From contig DBHI01000140.1 of the NCBI GenBank assembly GCA_002296125.1, positions 1 to 39,257 of the forward strand: a stretch of DNA of 39,257 nucleotides, given 5' to 3'. The translations under genes and the position numbers were made by a program. Positions 16,403 through 22,888 of the stretch are shown here, piece after piece (position 1 is the stretch's first letter; every line of letters begins with the position of its first letter). The notes under the pieces are model-generated. The model was not told the DNA's origin, did not search any database, and saw only the letters and a list, made by a program, of their open reading frames with translations. The stretch is from Anaerolineales bacterium UBA832 (lineage in GTDB: Bacteria > Chloroflexota > Anaerolineae > Anaerolineales > UBA11657).

Positions 16403-17698
16403 ATGAATTATACTCGAGAAGAGATTGTGGTGCTTCTACATAAGGCGTTGAATGAGAAATTAATGGACATGGTTGAAATAATTAGTGCTAAATCCGAGAA
16501 AATTAGTGCTAATTTGTATGTTGTTGGTGGATTTGTGCGTGATCTCTTATTAGATAGGCCAAATGTTGATTTTGATCTTGTGATTGAAGGTGAATCTCTT
16601 GATGCTGCCCCAGAAATTGCTGAAATTATGAGGAAGGAATTTGGAGGGCGTATTATCTTACATAGGCGGTTTGGTACGGCAAAATGGATTCTGCCTAGTA
16701 AATTGGCAAATGAATTAGGATTAGATATATTAGATTTTGCTGCTACTAGGAGCGAGTTTTATGAGGAGCCAACTAAATTGCCAGTTGTGCAATCTGATAA
16801 TATCGGTAGGGACTTGTATCGACGAGATTTTACTATAAATACTATTGCTATTAGTTTATCGAAATCAAACTTTGGGGAAATAATTGATCTATGGAATGGT
16901 GTGTATGATTTGAATAATAAGAGATTAGATGTACTACATGGAAAAAGCTTTGATGATGATCCAACACGAATATTAAGGGCAGTCAGGTTAGAAGAACGAC
17001 TTGGTTTTAATATTTCAGATCGGGTACTAGTCATGATTGAGGAATCCTTAGGGCTGCTGGAAAAAGTTACTGCTGATAGGATTAGGCATGAGATTGAGAA
17101 AATATTGTCTGAAGATTGTCCTGAAAACATTTTAGCGAGACTATGTGTTCTTGGAATAGGTAAAGCTATATGTGATGAACTGGATTGTAAGAATGATAGG
17201 TGGTTAATGGAAAAATTTGCATTGGTTAGATCATTTGATTTTGTTAACAACATTTCATCAGTATACTTTGGTTTATGGCTATATGATCTGTCGGAAGAAG
17301 AAATTGGTGCTGTAAGTCATAGGCTTAATCTTGCATCGAGCTTGAAGAAAAGTTTGATACAAGTATGTCGTACAAAAAGCCATCTTAATGTATTAGCTAA
17401 TGATATTAATCCAAGTGTAATTGTAGAAATTCTTGATGGTATTACTGAGGTTGCTATGCAAATACTGTTGATTTCTACTAATGATGCTGTAGTTATGGAA
17501 AATATTTTCCAATACTATAACAAATTTCGTTTTGTTAAACCTACTTTAAATGGAGATACGTTAATTGAAATGGGTTTGGATTCTGGACCGGATGTCGGAA
17601 GAATCCTTGCTAAACTTAGAGCAGCGTGGTTGGATGGTGATATATATGATTTAGAGTCTGAAAAAAAATTAGCCATGAAATTAGTTGGTGACAATTAA
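16403..17698 (+). CDS. cca: CCA-adding tRNA nucleotidyltransferase / poly(A) polymerase family
   Basis: A 431-residue class II nucleotidyltransferase. LYVVGGFVRDLLL carries the GG of the family at 42-43, and the metal-binding D-x-D is Asp56/Asp58 in NVDFDLVIEG. RRDFTINTIAI near 143 and DDPTRILRAVRLEERLGF near 184 are the conserved motifs that set the ribose and nucleotide templates (the RRDF and the E/D-x-x-R motif). Class II bacterial members split into CCA-adding, A-adding and poly(A) enzymes that sequence alone separates poorly. Since the tRNA-Pro in this window lacks an encoded CCA, a CCA- or A-adding role is favoured. GGAG at 16395 supports the start. The next gene is 308 nt downstream. 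Confidence 0.9.
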   Translation: MNYTREEIVVLLHKALNEKLMDMVEIISAKSEKISANLYVVGGFVRDLLLDRPNVDFDLVIEGESLDAAPEIAEIMRKEFGGRIILHRRFGTAKWILPSKLANELGLDILDFAATRSEFYEEPTKLPVVQSDNIGRDLYRRDFTINTIAISLSKSNFGEIIDLWNGVYDLNNKRLDVLHGKSFDDDPTRILRAVRLEERLGFNISDRVLVMIEESLGLLEKVTADRIRHEIEKILSEDCPENILARLCVLGIGKAICDELDCKNDRWLMEKFALVRSFDFVNNISSVYFGLWLYDLSEEEIGAVSHRLNLASSLKKSLIQVCRTKSHLNVLANDINPSVIVEILDGITEVAMQILLISTNDAVVMENIFQYYNKFRFVKPTLNGDTLIEMGLDSGPDVGRILAKLRAAWLDGDIYDLESEKKLAMKLVGDN

Positions 17699-17744
17699 AT
17701 GGTGTTTTAATATATAAAGCAGTGTGATCTGTGAGTGTTGTTGT

Positions 17745-17772
17745 TTGACAACTTGTACTATTTTGTTATAAT
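17745..17772 (+). promoter_or_regulatory. Consensus housekeeping-sigma promoter
   Basis: A perfect TTGACA (17745-17750) and a perfect TATAAT (17767-17772) are separated by 16 nt. This is the best promoter in the window. The predicted transcript start is near the G at 17779. It would drive the structured RNA that follows. Confidence 0.85.
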
Positions 17773-17778
17773 AATTTT

Positions 17779-17932
17779 GTGATACATAAAATTGTCAGTG
17801 AATTTTGCATGTGTATAGAGCGGGGGATTTGACCTGCCGCTCGCTGTTTGTTCTATAACTGATAATTAGCAGCACAATTGTGCTGAGTCATGTGAAAGAG
17901 GGAGCGGGCTACAAGGAAGAGCCCGTTTTTTT
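17779..17932 (+). ncRNA. Structured RNA of unknown class with own promoter and terminator
   Basis: About 154 nt between a consensus promoter and an intrinsic terminator contain no plausible ORF but are much richer in G+C than their surroundings. Pairing I can see by eye: AATTGTCAGT (17790-17799) with ACTGATAATT (17858-17867), GAGCGG (17818-17823) with CCGCTC (17837-17842), the 16-nt palindrome CAGCACAATTGTGCTG (17870-17885), and the terminator stem. This is either a stand-alone small RNA (a 6S-like rod is one option) or a terminating leader that regulates tusA-dsrE2, which begin 74 nt downstream. It does not match the SRP RNA, tmRNA, RNase P or common riboswitch cores that I know. Confidence 0.65.
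17905..17932 (+). terminator. Rho-independent terminator
   Basis: CGGGCT (17905-17910) and AGCCCG (17920-17925) form a GC-rich stem around a 9-nt loop, followed by seven T (17926-17932). It ends the structured RNA. If that RNA is a leader of tusA, this hairpin is an attenuator. Confidence 0.9.
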
Positions 17933-18006
17933 GTTTAATATGACTTTTTTATTAGTAAATATAAGTTGTAGGTTAATAACAGTTGGTTAAATGATAAGAG
18001 GATAAT

Positions 18007-18249
18007 ATGAGTATTGAACATGATGTAAATAAAGAGGTTGATTGTAGTGGGATGTTATGTCCTATGCCTATCGTTTTGACTACTAAGGCTATAAAGGAAG
18101 TTGATATAGGAGAAGTCATAAAGGTAATATCAACTGATGCAGGATCTCCGCCAGATATGAAAGCATGGGCAAGGCAAACTGGTCATGAATTGTTAGAGTA
18201 TGTGAATGATGAAACAGTATTTACTTTTTATATCCGCAGGGCAAATTAG
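18007..18249 (+). CDS. tusA: TusA-like sulfur carrier protein
   Basis: An 80-residue TusA/SirA/YedF-like protein, which carries sulfur as a persulfide on a conserved cysteine. The signature CxxxxCPxP is CSGMLCPMP, with the predicted sulfur-carrying Cys18 and an additional Cys13. The rest follows the beta-alpha-beta-alpha-beta-beta fold: LTTKAIKEVDIGEVIKVISTD, then KAWARQTGHELLEY. GAGG upstream (18000-18003 region) supports the ATG. The DsrE2-like gene begins 14 nt downstream, and TusA with DsrE-type proteins is a well-known sulfur-relay pair. Possible destinations include tRNA thiolation, molybdenum cofactor, Fe-S or sulfur-compound oxidation. The window does not decide between them. Confidence 0.9.
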   Translation: MSIEHDVNKEVDCSGMLCPMPIVLTTKAIKEVDIGEVIKVISTDAGSPPDMKAWARQTGHELLEYVNDETVFTFYIRRAN

Positions 18250-18263
18250 TTTTGGAGGTTAAT

Positions 18264-18782
18264 ATGGGAACATCAAATGTAGAAACAAAACGACTAGCAT
18301 TAATAGCTAGTAAGGGAACTTTGGATTGGGCCTATCCGCCATTTATATTAGCTACAGCTGCTGGTGCTATGGGTTGGGAAGTGGGAGTATTTTTCACTTT
18401 TTACGGATTAACATTACTTAAAGAAGATATTGAACCTGCTGTAACTCCTATGGGAAATCCATCTATGCCAATGAAAATGCCGTTTGGTCCTGAAGGATTT
18501 CAAAATATTGATTGGCCTATTCCTCAGCTTGCTATGAATATACCAGGTTTTAATAGTGTTGCTACTGGTTTGATGAAACAAACTTTTAAGAACAAAGGTG
18601 TAGCAACAGTAGGTGAGTTGCGTGACATGGCTGTTGATTTGAATGTGTCTTTAATTGGATGTCAAATGACAATGGACGTATTTGGATTTGAGAAGGAGGA
18701 CTTTATAGATGCTTGTGAGATTGGAGGAGCAGCTACATTTTTAGAGTACGCATCTGAAGCCGACGTGTCGTTATTTGTATAG
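18264..18782 (+). CDS. DsrE2-like (DsrE/DsrF/DrsH-family) protein
   Basis: A 172-residue DsrE/DsrF/DrsH-like protein (PF13686 type), a sulfur-trafficking family. RLALIASKGTLDWAYPPFILATAA is the typical N-terminal strand and helix, and the hydrophobic segment GWEVGVFFTFYG follows. SLIGCQMTMDVFG holds the conserved Cys that carries sulfur in the family, and DACEIGGAATF is the C-terminal signature. The ATG at 18264 is chosen because GGAGG sits 5 nt upstream (18254-18258); a TTG at 18252 overlaps that RBS. It forms an operon with tusA, from which it probably accepts or donates persulfide sulfur. The cell location is uncertain, as some homologues are membrane-associated. Confidence 0.88.
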   Translation: MGTSNVETKRLALIASKGTLDWAYPPFILATAAGAMGWEVGVFFTFYGLTLLKEDIEPAVTPMGNPSMPMKMPFGPEGFQNIDWPIPQLAMNIPGFNSVATGLMKQTFKNKGVATVGELRDMAVDLNVSLIGCQMTMDVFGFEKEDFIDACEIGGAATFLEYASEADVSLFV

Positions 18783-18858
18783 ATTTTATTGTAAAAAAAT
18801 ATTAATAATTTGAGGTTAATGTGTATAGATCGATATTGTTGTGGTGTATGTGTATTTA

Positions 18859-18910
18859 GCGAGAGCACTAATGCTACATAAGATGAATAATAATGAGCAG
18901 TGTTTCTCGC
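18859..18910 (+). other. Imperfect hairpin in the peroxiredoxin leader
   Basis: GCGAG (18859-18863) pairs with CTCGC (18906-18910), and CACT pairs with AGTG after a small internal loop. The arms enclose an AT-rich stretch. The element lies in the 212-nt gap between the DsrE2-like gene and the peroxiredoxin, where no ORF is convincing. It lacks a T-run, so it is not a standard terminator. It could be a leader structure. Confidence 0.3.
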
Positions 18911-18994
18911 ATAAAAATGATATTGAAGGATTAGGATGTTAACATGCGTTCTAATGAATGTGTATTTTGGAAAGCAAATTAAAAGGAGATTTCT

Positions 18995-19627
18995 ATGTCT
19001 TTACAACTTGGTGATATTGCACCAGATTTTACGGCTGATAGTACTGAAGGTGAAATTAGATTTCATGAATATTTGGGTGATAGTTGGGGTGTTCTGTTTT
19101 CTCATCCTGCTGATTTCACCCCTGTATGTACTACAGAACTCGGCGCAGCAGCTAATTTAGCTAATGAATTTGAAACTAGGAATGTTAAGGTTGCTGCTGT
19201 CAGTGTAGATCCACTTGAGTCTCATGTTGAATGGGTCAATGATATTAATGAGACTCAGAATACAGTAGTAAACTATCCAATGATAGCTGATCCTGATTTT
19301 AAAGTTGCTAATTTGTATGGTATGGTTCATCCAAACTCGGATGATAAGATGACAGTTAGATCAGTTTTTGTGATAGGGCCTGATAAGGCGATCAAGCTTA
19401 TGATTACATATCCAGCATCAACTGGTAGGGATTTCGATGAGATTTTAAGGGTTATTGATTCTTTGCAATTAACCTCTAATCATAGTTTGGCTACTCCGGC
19501 CAATTGGAAGCAGGGAGAAGATGTTATTATTGTGCCATCTGTTTCGGATGAAGAGGCGTTAGAAAGATTCCCCGATCATGTTAGAGTAAAGCCTTATCTA
19601 AGAGTAACTGCTCAGCCAGACAAATAG
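18995..19627 (+). CDS. 1-Cys peroxiredoxin (Prx6 type)
   Basis: A 210-residue thiol peroxidase that reduces hydrogen peroxide and organic hydroperoxides. FSHPADFTPVCTTE contains the peroxidatic Cys45 in the P-x-x-x-T-x-x-C motif. RSVFVIGPDKAIKL and the long C-terminal arm (GEDVIIVPSVSDEEA..., ending VKPYLRVTAQP) are characteristic of the 1-Cys Prx6 subgroup. No second cysteine is present, so an external thiol must resolve the sulfenic acid. AAAAGGAG at about 18981-18988 supports the ATG. An intrinsic terminator follows the stop, so the gene ends its own transcript. A secondary frame starting at 18936 overlaps it and is not credible. Confidence 0.95.
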   Translation: MSLQLGDIAPDFTADSTEGEIRFHEYLGDSWGVLFSHPADFTPVCTTELGAAANLANEFETRNVKVAAVSVDPLESHVEWVNDINETQNTVVNYPMIADPDFKVANLYGMVHPNSDDKMTVRSVFVIGPDKAIKLMITYPASTGRDFDEILRVIDSLQLTSNHSLATPANWKQGEDVIIVPSVSDEEALERFPDHVRVKPYLRVTAQPDK

Positions 19628-19646
19628 TTTGTGTTGAAGTTTGTTG

Positions 19647-19676
19647 AAAATAGGGTTGCGTAAGCAACCCTATTTT
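19647..19676 (+). terminator. Rho-independent terminator after peroxiredoxin
   Basis: A perfect 13-bp stem (AAAATAGGGTTGC at 19647-19659, GCAACCCTATTTT at 19664-19676) closes a GTAA tetraloop and ends in a T-run. It separates the peroxiredoxin transcript from the copper-chaperone operon. Confidence 0.92.
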
Positions 19677-19712
19677 TGTTATAGTTAGAAATCGTTATAT
19701 TAGAGTAATATT

Positions 19713-20249
19713 ATGAACACTAGATTATTGATTTTGATGACCATTTTAGTTGTTTCAATTAGTGCCTGCTCTTTCAGTAGTAGTTCTAATCAATCTAAAC
19801 ACCATAGTCATGTTGATCATATCCACACTGATGATCATATGATGACATCTGATCATGATGGTAGTGTTGTAAAACATGATAATTTAGAGATTTCAGGTGC
19901 GTGGGCTCGACCAGGTTTTGAGGGTGGTAATTCTGCAGTGTATATGAAAATAACTAATTCCGATGTTGAATCTGAGTATTTAATTTCAGCCAACTCTAGT
20001 AGGTGTAGATTAGTAGAAATACATGAAATTATTATTGATGGGGATATTATGAGAATGTCACCAGTTGGAGCTAATATGTTGATTCCTGCAGGTGATGAGA
20101 TTGTGTTTGAACCAGGTGGGTATCATTTGATGATGATTGATTTGGAGTCGGATATGATATTTGGTGATAAGTTTGATTTAGAATTGAAGTTTAGAAATTC
20201 TGAAGATGTTATTGTAAGTGTGTCTGTGCCTGAAAATATGGTTGAGTAA
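19713..20249 (+). CDS. PCu(A)C copper chaperone lipoprotein
   Basis: A 178-residue periplasmic/extracytoplasmic copper chaperone of the PCu(A)C (DUF461) family, which delivers Cu(I) toward the CuA or CuB site of heme-copper oxidases. A lipoprotein signal ends in ISAC with the lipidated Cys19. The segment 29-57 is His/Asp/Met-rich (KHHSHVDHIHTDDHMM), a likely extra metal-binding tail. The domain core carries the H-x10-M...H-x-M pattern: EIHEIIIDGDIMRM, then EPGGYHLMMI. Sco and a thioredoxin-like gene follow on the same strand, an arrangement typical of oxidase copper-loading operons. The gap to sco is 18 nt. A TATATT at 19696-19701 lies so near the ATG that the leader would be only a few bases. 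Confidence 0.92.
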   Translation: MNTRLLILMTILVVSISACSFSSSSNQSKHHSHVDHIHTDDHMMTSDHDGSVVKHDNLEISGAWARPGFEGGNSAVYMKITNSDVESEYLISANSSRCRLVEIHEIIIDGDIMRMSPVGANMLIPAGDEIVFEPGGYHLMMIDLESDMIFGDKFDLELKFRNSEDVIVSVSVPENMVE

Positions 20250-20267
20250 ATATTTGTTGATTGAATT

Positions 20268-20990
20268 ATGAAATATTTAATAACATATAATGATTCATAT
20301 ATTAAGAAATATATTAATGGATGTTTAATAGTAATATTATTGATTAGTATAAGTGGATGTGATATTTTTACATTTGAAAAGTATGATTTCAAAGGAATGG
20401 TATTTGATGAGCCAAAATTGGCTCCCGAATTTACTTTGTATGATCAATATGGTGAGTTGCTATCATTGAGTGACTTGCAAGGTAAAGTTGTCCTTTTGTT
20501 TTTTGGGTTTACCCATTGTCCTGATGCATGCCCATTGACGTTAAGTACATGGAAAATTGTTCGAGAATTATTAGCTGACAAAGCTGATGATGTGGTTTTT
20601 TTAATGGTTACTGTTGATCCTGAAAGAGATACTGGTGCAATTTTGAAGAAGCATCTTTCGTTATTTGATGAAGAATTTATCGGTCTCTATGGTTCTGTTG
20701 ATGATGTAAAAAGTGTAGCAAGGGACTATAATATTTACATTGAGAAAGTAAATTTTGAATCTGGCACAGGTCATATGATTAATCATAGTACTTTAAGTTA
20801 TGTGATAGATAGAGAGGGATATTTGGTTTTAGCACATCGGTCTTATGAAGTTGATCCGGAAGATATATATAGAGATGTGGAGGCTATACTTGATCGAAAT
20901 CCAATACTATTTGGAGATGATGGCAATTTTATGATTTTATGTGAGCAAGGGTGTGCAGTGAATTTGCCGGGGGTAAATAATGAACAGTAA
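20268..20990 (+). CDS. Sco1/SenC-family copper chaperone lipoprotein
   Basis: A 240-residue Sco-family protein with a thioredoxin fold that inserts copper into the CuA site of cytochrome oxidase or reduces its cysteines. The N-terminal hydrophobic segment ends in ISGC (Cys31), a lipobox. FGFTHCPDACPLT gives the CxxxC copper ligands Cys84 and Cys88, and the third ligand is His173 in MINHSTLSYV. VTVDPERDT near 115 is a family motif. The C-terminus is unusual: after the fold ends, CEQGC adds a second CxxxC (Cys225, Cys229). The last 11 nt overlap the thioredoxin-like gene downstream, so translation is likely coupled and the two proteins probably function together. Confidence 0.93.
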   Translation: MKYLITYNDSYIKKYINGCLIVILLISISGCDIFTFEKYDFKGMVFDEPKLAPEFTLYDQYGELLSLSDLQGKVVLLFFGFTHCPDACPLTLSTWKIVRELLADKADDVVFLMVTVDPERDTGAILKKHLSLFDEEFIGLYGSVDDVKSVARDYNIYIEKVNFESGTGHMINHSTLSYVIDREGYLVLAHRSYEVDPEDIYRDVEAILDRNPILFGDDGNFMILCEQGCAVNLPGVNNEQ

Positions 20991-21417
20991 ATTCCATTAT
21001 GTTTTATTAATTACGTTGTGCTTTTTGATTGTTGGCTGTTCGAATGGGATTACAGATTTTGAGAAATCTAATGAATCTTCTCAGGTTCAAGAAATTTATG
21101 CTACTAATCCTGAATCTGTTGTAATAGGTAATGGACAGTTACAATTTGTAGAATTTTTTTCATTTTATTGAGGTACCTGCCAATCTATGGCGCCTATCGT
21201 GCATAGGCTAGAAAAGGATTATTCAGATGATATTGAATTTATTTATTTGGATGTACTTGATTCTACTACTAATATACTAAAGGATTCTCTTGGGTACAGA
21301 TCATATCCATCATTTTTCCTGTTGGATAGAGACGGGAATGTGATTGAGAGTTGGGTTGGTAAAGTGGATGGTGCTGACTTTATGAAAGTATTTGATGATG
21401 TTTTGGTGAATAACTAA
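20980..21417 (+). CDS. Predicted selenocysteine-containing thioredoxin-like lipoprotein (TGA = Sec)
   Basis: One continuous 145-residue frame is interrupted only by TGA at 21169-21171 (codon 64). The signal peptide ends in IVGC (Cys20 lipobox), placing the domain outside the membrane. Around the TGA the sequence reads VEFFSFY-[TGA]-GTCQSMAPIV, matching the thioredoxin VEFFAxWCGTCxxMAP pattern, so TGA sits exactly at the first, nucleophilic Cys of CxxC and Cys67 is the second. The downstream half is intact: FIYLDV, then the cis-Pro loop RSYPSFF (Pro110) and LLDRDGNVIESWVG. A SECIS-like hairpin follows. I infer a UxxC thioredoxin that reduces Sco or the CuA site. The alternative is a pseudogene with a Cys-to-stop mutation. 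A thioredoxin-only start at 21187 would lack the active site. Confidence 0.82.
21192..21208 (+). promoter_or_regulatory. Bacterial SECIS-like hairpin
   Basis: GCCTAT (21192-21197) pairs perfectly with ATAGGC (21203-21208) around the 5-nt loop CGTGC (21198-21202), which displays a GU. The loop begins 26 nt after the TGA. The stem of 6 bp, the small loop with G within its first two bases, and the distance all fall in the published ranges for bacterial SECIS elements as I remember them. It lies within the coding frame, as expected for SelB-dependent decoding. Confidence 0.72.
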
Positions 21418-21487
21418 ATTTTTAGTATCTTATTTATTGATATATCTTTTTGTATCTGTGTAGTTTTGTATATTCACTATGTTCTAT

Positions 21488-21518
21488 AGTTACGAATAAC
21501 AATTTATTATTCGTAACT
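21488..21518. terminator. Convergent inverted repeat, possible bidirectional terminator
   Basis: A perfect 12-bp inverted repeat (AGTTACGAATAA at 21488-21499, TTATTCGTAACT at 21507-21518) with a 7-nt loop lies between the convergent selenothioredoxin gene and the adenosyltransferase gene, and includes the latter's stop codon. It is AT-rich and lacks a clear T-run on either strand, so efficient termination is uncertain. Confidence 0.4.
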
Positions 21519-22073
21519 GTCCCAGATATTTTCTGAAATGTTTTGTCTTTTGTTTTCATATCTAGCCATCATAAATAGAGTGTCTGATAATCGATTTAGG
21601 TAAGATATAACTAGACTGCTAATTTTAGATTCATGAGATAGGGTAATTACATCTCGTTCTGCGCGTCTGCAGATTGCTCGTGCCATGTGAAGTCTAGCTG
21701 CGGTTTTGGATCCTCCAGGATGTGTAAAGTTTGTAAGAGGGCCAACTTCTTTGTATATATTTTCAATGAGGTTGTTTAGTTCAGACACATGTTTTTTTTC
21801 TATTTGTGGTAGTCTGTTTGTATCATTGCTGGAGTTGTGTCTATCTAAATCAGAGCCTAAATGGAACAGAGTATTTTGAATTTTGGTTAAGGATTGTATT
21901 ATATCTTCTGGTAGTTCATCAGATGCTAGTACTAGTCCTATAGCAGAGTTTAATTCGTCTATACTTCCAAATGCTTGAATTAATGGTGCATTTTTGTTGA
22001 TGCGTATTCCTTGTATCGTTGATGTTGTACCATCGTCTCCGGTGTGAGTATCTGGTTTTGTGATTTTAGGCAT
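21507..22073 (-). CDS. pduO: PduO-type ATP:cob(I)alamin adenosyltransferase
   Basis: A 188-residue enzyme that adenosylates cob(I)alamin to make coenzyme B12. The family signatures are clear: TGDDGTTS at the N-terminus (ATP-binding), GSIDELNSAIG near 36, then FTHPGGSKTAARLHMARAICRRAER near 115 with the conserved basic residues. YLNRLSDTLFMMARYEN follows near 158. It is the last gene of the riboswitch-controlled btuFCD operon, 26 nt after btuD. Placement beside a B12 importer shows the cell salvages corrinoid and activates it. A B12-dependent enzyme is expected elsewhere in the genome, since none lies in this window. Confidence 0.95.
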   Translation of the reverse strand: MPKITKPDTHTGDDGTTSTIQGIRINKNAPLIQAFGSIDELNSAIGLVLASDELPEDIIQSLTKIQNTLFHLGSDLDRHNSSNDTNRLPQIEKKHVSELNNLIENIYKEVGPLTNFTHPGGSKTAARLHMARAICRRAERDVITLSHESKISSLVISYLNRLSDTLFMMARYENKRQNISENIWDSYE

Positions 22074-22099
22074 AATATTTGCTCATTGTTTGTGCTTTG

Positions 22100-22888
22100 T
22101 TATTGATTGTCTACAGAGATGAATGGTAATTTGTGTCTGGGATCTATTGAGACATGTATTTTTGTTTCATATGCTTCACTTAGGTTAGAAGATGTGCATA
22201 CATCATGTGGTGTACCGGTTGCAATAATTTGACCTTTGGAGATAATGGCAATTGAATCAGCTGATCTTATTGCTTGATTTATGTCATGCATAGTTAATAA
22301 TACAGCTATATTGTTTTTTGATGCAAGATCCTGTAATGCTTTAATGATTACAGTTTGATACTTTATGTCAAGATGTGCAGTTGGTTCATCCAATAAAAGT
22401 ATTTTTGGTTCTTGCGCAAGTGCACGAGCAATTACTACTCTTTGTATTTCTCCTCCTGATAAGTTGTTAACAGTTTGATTTCTTATAGAGTATAGATTGA
22501 TCTCAGATAAAAGAGAATCAACAATCATATTGTCATGTTCAGTTTCTTCTTTGAGAAAATTCAAGTAAGGCGTTCGTCCTAACATAACAATGTCACGTAC
22601 TGTAAAATGATCAGGTAGTAGAGATTTTTGTGGTACCACAGATATTATTTGAGCTCTATTTCTATTAGATAGACTTAGGATATCATGGTTGTCAAATGTT
22701 ATACTCCCTTTACTTAGTGGTAGTACACCAGTTATTGCCCTAATAAGTGTTGATTTTCCAGCACCATTTGGTCCAAGAAGAGCAAGCAATTTTGATCTTC
22801 TTATTTCAAGATTTATATTAGAAATGATAGGAGCGTTCTGTTTATATTTTGCTGTGACATTTGATATTTGTAGTGATTGTGTGTTCAT
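22100..22888 (-). CDS. btuD: Cobalamin ABC transporter, ATPase subunit
   Basis: A 262-residue ABC ATPase of the FecE/BtuD type. GPNGAGKST is the Walker A motif near residue 39, LSGGEIQRV the signature near 143, ILLLDEPTAHLD the Walker B near 162, and LTMHDINQA the H-loop near 197. It powers uptake through the membrane partner encoded just upstream. The sequence class alone would also fit iron-siderophore or heme import, but the cobalamin riboswitch at the head of the operon and the adenosyltransferase at its end make B12 the likely substrate. The start codon overlaps the btuC stop as ATGA (22885-22888). Confidence 0.9.
   Translation of the reverse strand: MNTQSLQISNVTAKYKQNAPIISNINLEIRRSKLLALLGPNGAGKSTLIRAITGVLPLSKGSITFDNHDILSLSNRNRAQIISVVPQKSLLPDHFTVRDIVMLGRTPYLNFLKEETEHDNMIVDSLLSEINLYSIRNQTVNNLSGGEIQRVVIARALAQEPKILLLDEPTAHLDIKYQTVIIKALQDLASKNNIAVLLTMHDINQAIRSADSIAIISKGQIIATGTPHDVCTSSNLSEAYETKIHVSIDPRHKLPFISVDNQ

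Noticed and set aside
18936..19160. Small ORF overlapping the peroxiredoxin start
   Set aside because: It is out of frame with the peroxiredoxin, hydrophobic by chance, and the peroxiredoxin has the RBS and the conserved motifs.
20980..21417. TGA read as tryptophan (code reassignment) in the thioredoxin-like gene
   Set aside because: TGA is a normal stop for other genes here (recJ at 9175-9177, the CFA-like gene ending at 13960). The codon lies at the Cys, not the Trp, position of the WCGTC motif; the preceding residue Tyr fills the Trp place.
21187..21417. Independent short gene starting at the ATG at 21187
   Set aside because: It would lack the first half of the thioredoxin fold and the active site. 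It is in frame with the upstream lipoprotein part across a single TGA and has no RBS of its own.
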